From Deltaproteobacteria bacterium (GTDB lineage: Bacteria > Desulfobacterota > Syntrophia > Syntrophales > UBA2210): a stretch of DNA of 14,001 nt. The DNA lies in contig JAFGSH010000289.1 of NCBI GenBank assembly GCA_016934695.1, positions 1-14,001 on the forward strand. Reading direction: 5' to 3'. Shown here one piece after another: positions 7,156 through 14,001 of the stretch. The notes under the pieces were generated by a model. The model saw only the letters and a program-made list of their open reading frames with translations. It did not search any database and had not been told where the DNA came from. The first letter of the stretch is position 1, and every line of letters starts with the position of its first letter. The position numbers and the translations under genes are program-made.

Positions 7156-10100
7156 TGTTTCTGTCGAATGCCGCCATACGGCGCCCCATCGCCATGGGGT
7201 GTCTCATCATCGCCCTGACCCTCCTTGGGTTCAACGCCTATCGCACCATGGGGCTCGAGGTGATGCCCAAGGTCGATGTCCCCTTTATCACGATCACCAC
7301 CCTTTACCCCGGCGCAAGCCCGGAGGAGATCGAGACGGACGTGGCCAAGCGGATCGAAGACCGGATGGTCGCCATCGACGGTCTCAAGCACGTGAGTTCG
7401 TCCTGTATGGAGAATGTCTGCCTTACCATGCTGGAGTTCAACCTCGCCGTGGACGTGGACATCGCCGCCACCGATGTCAGGGAAAAACTGGACCTCGTCA
7501 AATCCGATTTTCCCGACGGGGTGGAGGACCCCCAGATCCTCAAGTACGACATCAACGCCAAGGCGATCGTTCAGCTCGCCCTGACGGGGGAGGTATCGGT
7601 GGACGAGCTGTATGACTACGCCGACAACACCCTGAAGGATCGCATCACGGTCCTTTCGGGCGTTGCCAATGTCGATCTCATCGGCGGGGCCGAGCGGGAG
7701 GTCCAGGTGCTCCTGGACAGGAACCGCCTGGCGGCGCGGGGGCTTACCAGCGCCGATATCGTCCAGGCCGTCGAGCGGGGAATCCGTACCATCCCGTCGG
7801 GGAGGGTTCGCGCGGGAGAGCGGGAATACGCGGTCAAATTCGACGCCGAGTATGACACCATCCCGGCCATCGGCCAGCTGGAAGTCATGAACAATAGCGG
7901 TCAGCGCTGCTATCTCCGCGATGTGGGCCGCGTCGAAATGGCGATGAAGGAACTGCGCCAGACATCCTTCATCGACGGCAGACCCTGTATCGCCATCAAG
8001 GTCATCAAAAAGGCGGATGCCAACGCCGTCAGGGTCGTCGATCGCGTCCGCGCCGCCATGGCGGACCTGCAGCGGGCATTGCCGGGTGGCATGGAGCTTG
8101 TGTGGGTTACCGATGACGGAATCTTTACCCGTTCCATGGTCAACAGCGCCTGGATCAACATTGCCGAGGGGATTGTCCTGACGGCCCTGATCCTCTTCCT
8201 CTTTCTCTACAATCTCCGGGCCCTCCTCGTCGTTTCCATCACCATGCCGCTCACGGTTATTATCGGTCTCTTCTTCATGCACCTGGCGGGCTACACCCTC
8301 AACGCGCCAACGCTCCTGGCCATCGGCATGTCCGTGGGCATCCTGGTGACCAACTCCATCGTCGTCCTGGAGGCCATCGTAAAACGCCTCGAGGAGACGG
8401 GGGACCCGAAGGCGGCCTCACGACTCGGCGCCAAAGAGGCCTTTATCGCCGTCCTAGCCAGCGCCGGGACCAACTGTGTCGTCCTCTTTCCCCTCACCAC
8501 GATGGACACACTTTTCGGACGGTTTATAGCCTCCTTTGCCCTCACCATGGTGATCCTCACGGTGGTGTCGCTCTTCATCTCTTTTACGCTGACACCGCTC
8601 CTTTGCTCGATTCTCCTGAGGCGGCAAAACGCCGATAGCGACACCCCCCTCATCCGCATGGAACGGTGGTGGAATCGCGGGTTTGACCGCGTCATCCGGG
8701 GGTACCGGGCGGTTCTCTGTTTCAACGAACGGCACCGCTGGATGGCCGTACTGTTTATCTTCGTTGCGCTCCTTGCCCTCGTTCACGCCTTGCTGCTGGC
8801 CCCGAAGCTCGGGAGCACCACGGCATCAGAACCCGACAAGGGAGAAGTGAACATGAAGATTGAATTTCCGACCCACTACAATCTCGGGCAGACGGTACGC
8901 CGGACGAAAGAGATGGAACGGCGGCTCGCCGATCTTCCGGACATTCGCCATACCCTTACCATGGTCGGCAAGGTGGAAAGTGTCTTTGGACAGTCGAGCG
9001 AGGGGGTCTACATGGCCCAGGTCCTCCTCCGGTTTACGGAACGGACCCAGCGGGAGGAGACGATCTACGACCTGATGACAGCGATTCGATCACGGCTTGC
9101 CGATCTGCCCGACGCTATCGTATCCGTCGGGATGCCGGCCCTCATCGGCGGTCAGTCTTCAGCGATCGAGATGGAGATCGCCGGCAAAGACCTAGCGCTC
9201 CTCGACGACCTCGCGTTACAGGTCCTGGCGTTTACACAAGAGATCGACGGCATCGAAGACCCTGACACGACGGTGCGGACGGGGAAACCGGAGATCCGCA
9301 TCCGTCCCAACCGGGCGGTGCTGGCCGATCTGGGGATCCCGGCAACCGGGATCGGTCTTGCCCTCCGGTCCAATCTCGAAGGGATCACGGCAGGGACATT
9401 CAAGAAGGGGGACCGGAGTTTCGACATCACGGTGAAACTCGCCGAAGAAAAAGGGAAGGAACAGGTCCCGGCCTTTCTCTTTCCCGGCGTGGAAGGCCGT
9501 CCGATCACGCTTGAAAGCCTCGGAGACATCGAAGAGACACGCGCCCCGGTCCAGATCACCAGGAAGGACAAACAACGGGTCTCCAAACTCTTCGCCAATC
9601 TGGACGAAGGGACCCCTCTCGGCGCCGCCGTCTCCGGGATCAGTCATGCCATTGATACGAGCGGCAGCATGCCGATGGGATACGGCTACTCCTTTACCGG
9701 CCAATACGAATCCATGGTCGAAGCCCAGCAAGGGCTGGCCGAGGCGGGAATCATCGCCTTTATACTCGTCATCCTCACCCTCGCCGCGATCCTCGAGTCG
9801 TTCAAACAGCCGGTGCTGATCCTCGTGACCATTCCCCTCGCCCTGATCGGTATGATCTGGTCCCTCGCCCTCGGGGGGAAGACCCTCGAGATGTTCGTCC
9901 TCATGGGCGGTGTCATGCTGATCGGGATCGTGGTGAATAATGCGATCTTGATCATGGACCGATTCAACACCCATGTGATAGAGGAAGGGGTGCCCCGTCA
10001 TGAGGCGATGATCTCAGCGGCCTGCGAACGCTTTCGGCCGGTCGCCATGATCACCCTCGCGGCGGTCCTCGGAATGCTCCCCCTTGCCTTCGGAAGGGGG

Positions 10101-10232
10101 ATCGGGGCCGAGATACGAAACGCATGCGGTCTGGCCTCGGCCGGCGGGATCTTCATCTCCGGCATACTGACGGTGTTCGTCATGCCGGCACTGTACAACC
10201 TCTTTACCCGCCGCGACGGAAAACAAAAATGA
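7155..10232 (+). CDS. RND-family exporter permease with non-canonical TM4 (Thr-Asn for Asp-Asp)
   Basis: Full-length RND permease, 1025 residues, the size of AcrB-type proteins. It begins MFLSNAAIRRPIAMGCLII with TM1, followed by the periplasmic YPGASPEEIE element and a second half with matching topology (from about residue 525). Instead of the usual DD or DN, TM4 reads SVGILVTNSIVVLEAIV, with Thr399-Asn400 where AcrB has D407-D408. TM10 reads GIVVNNAILIMD, with Asn928 in place of AcrB Lys940. The TM11 region keeps RFRPVAMITL, so the arginine and threonine of the relay remain. The fold and operon place it as the export pump of a tripartite system, but an AcrB-style proton path is not evident. 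Coupled to the adaptor by the TAATG overlap, with AAGGAGG upstream. Substrate unknown. Confidence 0.95.
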   Translation: MFLSNAAIRRPIAMGCLIIALTLLGFNAYRTMGLEVMPKVDVPFITITTLYPGASPEEIETDVAKRIEDRMVAIDGLKHVSSSCMENVCLTMLEFNLAVDVDIAATDVREKLDLVKSDFPDGVEDPQILKYDINAKAIVQLALTGEVSVDELYDYADNTLKDRITVLSGVANVDLIGGAEREVQVLLDRNRLAARGLTSADIVQAVERGIRTIPSGRVRAGEREYAVKFDAEYDTIPAIGQLEVMNNSGQRCYLRDVGRVEMAMKELRQTSFIDGRPCIAIKVIKKADANAVRVVDRVRAAMADLQRALPGGMELVWVTDDGIFTRSMVNSAWINIAEGIVLTALILFLFLYNLRALLVVSITMPLTVIIGLFFMHLAGYTLNAPTLLAIGMSVGILVTNSIVVLEAIVKRLEETGDPKAASRLGAKEAFIAVLASAGTNCVVLFPLTTMDTLFGRFIASFALTMVILTVVSLFISFTLTPLLCSILLRRQNADSDTPLIRMERWWNRGFDRVIRGYRAVLCFNERHRWMAVLFIFVALLALVHALLLAPKLGSTTASEPDKGEVNMKIEFPTHYNLGQTVRRTKEMERRLADLPDIRHTLTMVGKVESVFGQSSEGVYMAQVLLRFTERTQREETIYDLMTAIRSRLADLPDAIVSVGMPALIGGQSSAIEMEIAGKDLALLDDLALQVLAFTQEIDGIEDPDTTVRTGKPEIRIRPNRAVLADLGIPATGIGLALRSNLEGITAGTFKKGDRSFDITVKLAEEKGKEQVPAFLFPGVEGRPITLESLGDIEETRAPVQITRKDKQRVSKLFANLDEGTPLGAAVSGISHAIDTSGSMPMGYGYSFTGQYESMVEAQQGLAEAGIIAFILVILTLAAILESFKQPVLILVTIPLALIGMIWSLALGGKTLEMFVLMGGVMLIGIVVNNAILIMDRFNTHVIEEGVPRHEAMISAACERFRPVAMITLAAVLGMLPLAFGRGIGAEIRNACGLASAGGIFISGILTVFVMPALYNLFTRRDGKQK

Positions 10233-10270
10233 TCGATAGAAGGAATAACAGAAGAAAGGAAAATACTGCT

Positions 10271-11581
10271 ATGTACCGGTTGATGATTGCCGCCGCGTGT
10301 CTGGGCTCCCTGCTTCTCACCCTGCCCGCCCCCTGTTTCTGCGCTCAGGAGAACGTCCTGACGCTGGAAGAGGCGGTCGATATGGCCGTCCAGAATCACT
10401 ACCGCATCAGAGAGGCTGCCGAGAAACAACTGGCTGCGCACCAGGAAATCAAAAGCGCCCGGGCCGACTTTCTCCCCAAGGCCTCCGCCACATACTCCTA
10501 CATGAACATCAAGGAAAAACCCTTTCAGAAGATGGGGGCGATGTCCATGCAGACCGCCGACAGGACACAGTTTCACTGGGACATCTCCCTGATCCAGCCC
10601 CTCTTCAAGGGGTTCGCCCTGACGTCGAAATATGAGATGACGAAGCTGCAGGATGCGATGCGGGAAGAGGAAAAACACCAGGCTATTCTCGATATCGCCC
10701 GCGACGTCAAACAGACCTATTTCACGGTCCTTCTCTCACAGAAGATGGTGGCCGTCGCCGAAGACGAGGTGGAGGCCCTGACGGCGCAGAGCGACGACGC
10801 GCAGAGATTCTTCGATCAGGGGCTCATCCCCCGCAACGATCTCCTCCGCTCCCAGGTCGCCCTGGCAAATGCCCGGCAGAACCGCGAAAAGGCCCGGGCC
10901 GATGAACGGCTCAACCTGTCGCGCCTCAACACCCTCCTGGTCCGGGAGATCGACCATCCGACGGTCGTGCGTGATATCGACACCCTCCCCGGAGAGCCGG
11001 GTGACAGAGGGACCCTCGTCAAAGAATCGATGGAGAAGCGGCCGGTTCTCAAAATCACCCGCCTGGGGATCGATACCCTCGAAACGGGTATCACCCTCGC
11101 CCGGAGCGCCTACTACCCCGAGCTGTCGCTCGCGGGGCGTTACGAGGAGAACGGAGACGATTTCGAAATATCGAATAACGACTTCAACAATCGCCACAAT
11201 GCCTTCGTCCTGGTCGAGGCCCGGTGGACCTTCTTCGAGTGGGGGAAGACACGGGCGGATGTGGCGAAGGCACGGCACGACAGGGAAGCCCTGATCAACC
11301 GGCTGAAGGAGATCGAAGACGGCGTCAGTTTGGAGATCACCAATGCACTCCTCTCCCTGGGCGTCGCCTGGGCAAATATTGAAACGGCAGAAAAGGCCCT
11401 CGAGCAGGCACAGGAAAACTGGCGGATTACCAAACTCCAGTACGACCAGCAGATGGTGACATCGTCGGACGTCCTGGATGCCCGGTCCTATCTGACACAG
11501 GCCGATTCAAATTTCTACCGGGCACGATACGGCTATCTGATCGCGCTTGCCGACCTCGACAGGGCGGTGGGGAGGAGATAG
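10271..11581 (+). CDS. TolC-like outer membrane efflux protein
   Basis: Outer-membrane channel that completes the second pump. I choose ATG 10271 (436 residues) because it begins directly with a signal peptide, MYRLMIAAACLGSLLLTLP, with cleavage likely after APCFCA. An in-frame ATG at 10229, overlapping the permease stop as ATGA, would add 14 charged residues (MIDRRNNRRKENTA) and cannot be excluded; AAAGGA lies about 10 bases before the chosen start. Two repeats typical of the family are seen. The first begins LTLEEAVDMAVQNHYRIREAAE; the second half, after about residue 250, contains LSLAGRYEENGD and FFEWGKTRADVAKAR. Long helices end in QQMVTSSDVLDARSYLTQADSNFYRARYGYL-type sequence near the C-terminus. 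The order MFP-RND-OMF makes this a self-sufficient tripartite exporter. Confidence 0.94.
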   Translation: MYRLMIAAACLGSLLLTLPAPCFCAQENVLTLEEAVDMAVQNHYRIREAAEKQLAAHQEIKSARADFLPKASATYSYMNIKEKPFQKMGAMSMQTADRTQFHWDISLIQPLFKGFALTSKYEMTKLQDAMREEEKHQAILDIARDVKQTYFTVLLSQKMVAVAEDEVEALTAQSDDAQRFFDQGLIPRNDLLRSQVALANARQNREKARADERLNLSRLNTLLVREIDHPTVVRDIDTLPGEPGDRGTLVKESMEKRPVLKITRLGIDTLETGITLARSAYYPELSLAGRYEENGDDFEISNNDFNNRHNAFVLVEARWTFFEWGKTRADVAKARHDREALINRLKEIEDGVSLEITNALLSLGVAWANIETAEKALEQAQENWRITKLQYDQQMVTSSDVLDARSYLTQADSNFYRARYGYLIALADLDRAVGRR

Positions 11582-11596
11582 CATTCCTCAATTTTT
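11572..11596 (+). terminator. Weak candidate terminator of the exporter operon
   Basis: GAGGA (11572-11576) and TCCTC (11585-11589) can pair around an 8-base loop, followed by AATTTTT. The stem is short and starts inside the last codons of the outer-membrane protein gene. It lies between convergent genes, where a terminator is expected. A nearby GAAAG-ATGA-CTTTC hairpin (about 11597-11610) has no T tract in either direction. Confidence 0.3.
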
Positions 11597-11613
11597 GAAA
11601 GATGACTTTCTCG

Positions 11614-12882
11614 TCAGCCCAGATGCCAGGGTGCCAGGACTTTTTTGAGCGCGGTTTCACCCTGCATGTATGAGAGGGTCAGGCCGTAGTTGGTGAAGGG
11701 GACACCAATGTTCTCCAGGTCGCGGATCCGTGCGGAGAGCTTCTGCGGGGTGATCATGCACCCGCCGCAGTGGATCACCAGCTTGTACTTTTTCAGATCT
11801 TCGTTTTCCTGGAATTCCCTGCCGAAGTTATGCTCGATCCTGATACCCGGGATCCGCTTCCTGAGGTAGTTGGGAATCTGGACGGTCCCGATATCCTCGC
11901 CGATTCGCGAGTGGTTGCACGCCTCGACGATCAGGACGGCATCACCATCACCGATCTGATCCATGGCGGTAATCCCTTCGACGAACCGGTTCAGCCTTCC
12001 CCGGCTGATATAGTTGATCATCACGATCGAGAAGGTTGTCAAGAGAATCGATTCGGGACACCACAAAGCCATGACGTCCATGGCCTGCGAGTCGGTGATG
12101 ATTGCCTTCGCCTGTCGTCCCAGACCGCCCACCAGATCGAGAAACCGCCTCTTCTCCCCTTTCCGCTCGGCCGCGTCGGTGCTCCGCGCCTTTTTCAGGT
12201 CCAAGCGGAAGGAAACGGGATAGGCCCAGTGGCGGGTGATGTACTCCTCCACCATCGCCTGGGGACGCAGGTATCGCCCCGACGGGGTCTCTTCATCCAT
12301 CGGGATAATGAGGATGTAGAATTCGTTCTCCTCGAGGAAGGGGAGGAGCGGCATCGGGTGATGTCGTGATTCGAAATTGTCCAGAATGAAATCAAGCAGG
12401 GGCCGGCGGCAACCGGGATCGGTGGCGGCAATCCCGATCTTTTTATAGAAACGCAGGAGGGAGAGGTGTCTTTCTACTCCTTCTATCCTCTTTTCGTCCT
12501 CCGGTCTGAAAAGGTTGTAGATGATCAGGATCTGCTTGTCCAGGTCCCGTGCCTGATTCAAGAGAGTGTCCTCCACATCGAAGGTCTCCGCGGCCGGATC
12601 GATGACCAGGAGGACCAGATCGCACTCCTTCAGGTCGGCGAAGACCTTCCGGCGTTTCTTGTCCCCCAGGACGCTCCCCTCATCGGCCCCGGCGGTGTCA
12701 AACAGCTTGACCGGCCCCATGCCGTGAATCTCCTGCAGGGCGATCTTCGTGTCGGCCGTCGTGCCGGGGGTGGGATCGACGATGGATGTCTCCTGCTGGG
12801 TCAGGAGATTCATGACGGAGCTCTTCCCCGCATTCATCCTGCCGAATATGCCGATGTGGTCCCGATCAACAAGGATGGACAT
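11614..12882 (-). CDS. hydF: [FeFe]-hydrogenase maturation GTPase HydF
   Basis: Scaffold on which the di-iron subcluster of the H-cluster is assembled by HydE and HydG before transfer to the hydrogenase apoprotein; cytoplasmic. 422 residues, close to the usual ~400. N-terminal GTPase domain: P-loop GRMNAGKSS (14-22), PGTTAD (39-44) and FDTAGADEG (61-69). The dimerisation region lies in the middle. The C-terminal cluster domain has the family signature: ACNHSR with Cys322 and His324, then 46 residues to HCGGC with Cys372 and Cys375, then GVPFTNYGLTLSYMQG. The G4 motif is odd: the expected NKxD position reads NLFR (123-126). The start has GAGGAGG 4 bases upstream. It is 14 bases behind the membrane protein gene, so they share a transcript. 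No hydE, hydG or hydrogenase gene lies in the window. Confidence 0.92.
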   Translation of the reverse strand: MSILVDRDHIGIFGRMNAGKSSVMNLLTQQETSIVDPTPGTTADTKIALQEIHGMGPVKLFDTAGADEGSVLGDKKRRKVFADLKECDLVLLVIDPAAETFDVEDTLLNQARDLDKQILIIYNLFRPEDEKRIEGVERHLSLLRFYKKIGIAATDPGCRRPLLDFILDNFESRHHPMPLLPFLEENEFYILIIPMDEETPSGRYLRPQAMVEEYITRHWAYPVSFRLDLKKARSTDAAERKGEKRRFLDLVGGLGRQAKAIITDSQAMDVMALWCPESILLTTFSIVMINYISRGRLNRFVEGITAMDQIGDGDAVLIVEACNHSRIGEDIGTVQIPNYLRKRIPGIRIEHNFGREFQENEDLKKYKLVIHCGGCMITPQKLSARIRDLENIGVPFTNYGLTLSYMQGETALKKVLAPWHLG

Positions 12883-12896
12883 TGATCCTCCTCACC

Positions 12897-13691
12897 CTAG
12901 GTTTTGGTGCCGTTGTGCTGGGTTCCTTGCTTTTGTTCATGAGGGTATTGGTAGCCCGGATACAGCTTTTCGAAGCAGTCGGGGCAGATACCATGACTGA
13001 ATTGCGCAGTCGAGCGATCACGCACATATATTTCGACCTGTTGCCAATATCCTTCGTCATTGCGAATCTTCTTGCAACTGGCACAGATCGGGATCAATCC
13101 GCTCAGTGTCTTGATCTCTCCCATTGCCCGTTCGAGATTCTGTTTCTCCGCGACGAGTGTGTCGTTCCTGTCCATCAGGAGCCGTCCGTACTTCTCTCGG
13201 GAGGCCTCCAGACCGTATGCCATGATCGTGACAAAGAGGAGCGAGACGAGGAAACGGAGACTGACCTGAAAACTGTAGGGATAGATGGGCAATGAAAGGG
13301 GATTGATGAACAAGAGACACAAGACGCCGAAAAAAAAGGCGGCACCCGCCAGACCTTCCCGTTTTCCCAGAAAGAAGATGAATACCAGGGGAAAGGGGAA
13401 GAGCCAGTAGATCGCGGTCCCGGCTCCTGAACCGATAGCCACGTTATAAAAAAATGCCGCGCTCAGAAGACCCAGCGCCAGCCGATACACCATGACATCC
13501 CGCTCCAGCTTCTTGATCCCGAAGAAAGCGGCGATCAGAAAGATCATCAAGAATAAGTCGACGAGGGCCTCTACGATCTGGTCTTCCATGCAATCAACGA
13601 CGGCAAAACCAATAACAACGGGAAGGGTGCAACAGATGCATAAAAAGGCAAACAAACGTTTTCTTGTGTTTTCGATCTTTGAGATTTCCAT
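12897..13691 (-). CDS. Membrane protein with C-terminal CxxC/CPxC (zinc-finger-like) module
   Basis: 264 residues from ATG 13689-13691; a TTG start 51 bases earlier is possible but adds a non-hydrophobic tail without a ribosome site. About six transmembrane helices (roughly 13-33, 41-60, 70-88, 93-108, 112-130, 144-162) include PFPLVFIFFLGKREG, reminiscent of the membrane sensor parts of some GGDEF proteins. A short coiled coil follows (163-195). The C-terminus, from GEIKTLSGLIPICASCKKIR to CPDCFEKLYP, holds Cys203, Cys206, Cys236 and Cys239, arranged to bind one zinc or a similar metal. I recognise this last block as a module often found at the C-terminus of PAS-sensor and response-regulator proteins of Deltaproteobacteria; its function is not known to me. 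There is no kinase, GGDEF or methyl-accepting domain. It is the first gene of a transcript with hydF. Confidence 0.85.
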   Translation of the reverse strand: MEISKIENTRKRLFAFLCICCTLPVVIGFAVVDCMEDQIVEALVDLFLMIFLIAAFFGIKKLERDVMVYRLALGLLSAAFFYNVAIGSGAGTAIYWLFPFPLVFIFFLGKREGLAGAAFFFGVLCLLFINPLSLPIYPYSFQVSLRFLVSLLFVTIMAYGLEASREKYGRLLMDRNDTLVAEKQNLERAMGEIKTLSGLIPICASCKKIRNDEGYWQQVEIYVRDRSTAQFSHGICPDCFEKLYPGYQYPHEQKQGTQHNGTKT

Positions 13692-13765
13692 ATTTAACCA
13701 ACTCCGGACAGACGGGCGATTCTGAGAAACATGGCGGCACAAATTACCGCGAAATCAACCGCGCC

Positions 13766-13794
13766 ACGCTACCCGTAAACACGAAGGATGTCAA
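13766..13794 (-). promoter_or_regulatory. Sigma70-type promoter of the membrane protein-hydF operon
   Basis: On the minus strand TTGACA (13789-13794), a 17-base spacer and TAGCGT (13766-13771) form a good promoter, giving a leader of about 68 bases before the ATG at 13691. A perfect 10-base palindrome AAGACGTCTT (13793-13802) abuts the -35 box and a 13-base dyad AGGGATTATCCCT (13814-13826) lies just upstream; either could bind a regulator. Confidence 0.6.
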
Positions 13795-13859
13795 GACGTC
13801 TTATCGCGTGTAAAGGGATTATCCCTGATTTTTCCTCTCCTTTTCTCATATAAATCCAA

Positions 13860-14001
13860 TTAGTTGGACTGACAAGGCCGTTTCAGCGAATCTCCTTTCG
13901 TCTCCCCTGTCGTTCTTCCCATCTCGCGGATCGCCTCTCGCGTCCGTTCCAGCGTGATCTGCGTCTTCCCGTCGTAGATGGCGTACTCCTTGCGGTAGGG
14001 A
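13860..14001 (-). CDS. C-terminal end of an unidentified protein, partial
   Basis: An open frame enters from the right edge and stops at TAA 13860-13862, giving the last 46 codons. The visible protein includes YRKEYAIYDGKTQITLERTR and a charged tail ending KRPCQSN. The codons favour G or C in third position like the neighbouring genes, so this looks like real coding sequence rather than chance. I do not recognise the family from so short a piece. It is on the same strand as the membrane protein gene, but about 170 bases and a promoter separate them. Confidence 0.6.
   Translation of the reverse strand, partial: PYRKEYAIYDGKTQITLERTREAIREMGRTTGETKGDSLKRPCQSN

Noticed and set aside
6723..8282. 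Minus-strand open frame of 519 codons opposite the second adaptor and permease
   Set aside because: Low-complexity, Asp/His/Gly-rich product with no recognisable fold; the opposite strand encodes conserved proteins with ribosome sites.
9216..10001. Minus-strand open frame inside the second permease gene
   Set aside because: Same antisense composition bias, no ribosome site of note and no domain.
11770..12369. Plus-strand open frame opposite hydF
   Set aside because: Antisense to conserved HydF coding sequence; product shows no motif.
13864..13872. TTGGACTGA near the right edge, identical to part of the tetR operator region (3793-3801)
   Set aside because: Nine bases can match by chance in a window of this size, and this copy lies in the end of a coding frame. 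I would not call it an operator without a second line of evidence.
13863..14000. Identity of the truncated right-edge protein as HydE or HydG, suggested by the hydF context
   Set aside because: The 46 visible residues show no signature of either radical-SAM protein, so I leave it unnamed.

Overview
The window most likely comes from an anaerobic, moderately GC-rich Gram-negative bacterium of the Desulfobacterota (former Deltaproteobacteria) type. This is an inference from a HydF-type [FeFe]-hydrogenase maturation GTPase, a sigma54-dependent activator, two RND efflux loci, and a four-cysteine C-terminal module that I associate with sensor proteins of that group. I see no RNA gene, insertion sequence, CRISPR array or origin.

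Left part (1-5.5 kb, all minus strand): a sigma54 activator with GAF, AAA+ and Fis-type HTH domains (start 5420) is followed by a TetR-family repressor with its own promoter. Next come a lipoprotein membrane fusion protein and a canonical HAE1-type RND permease that runs off the left edge. The last three genes look like an autoregulated, translationally coupled efflux operon.

Middle part (5.45-11.6 kb, plus strand): the roughly 200-bp divergent region carries three related imperfect palindromes, a sigma70-like promoter for the activator and a sigma54-like GG-N10-GC promoter pointing right. Downstream are a 101-residue protein of unknown function (GTG start), a second membrane fusion protein, a second RND permease and a TolC-like outer membrane protein, closely spaced. 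This permease lacks the TM4 aspartate pair and the TM10 lysine used for proton relay in AcrB-type pumps, which is the most unusual protein feature in the window. The layout suggests a complete tripartite exporter switched on by the divergent GAF/sigma54 activator.

Right part (11.6-14 kb, minus strand, convergent with the exporter operon): hydF is preceded, 14 bases upstream, by a six-helix membrane protein ending in a CxxC...CPxC module. A good sigma70 promoter precedes that pair. The C-terminal 46 codons of an unidentified gene enter from the right edge. The HydF protein has the cluster ligands but a degenerate G4 (NKxD) motif.
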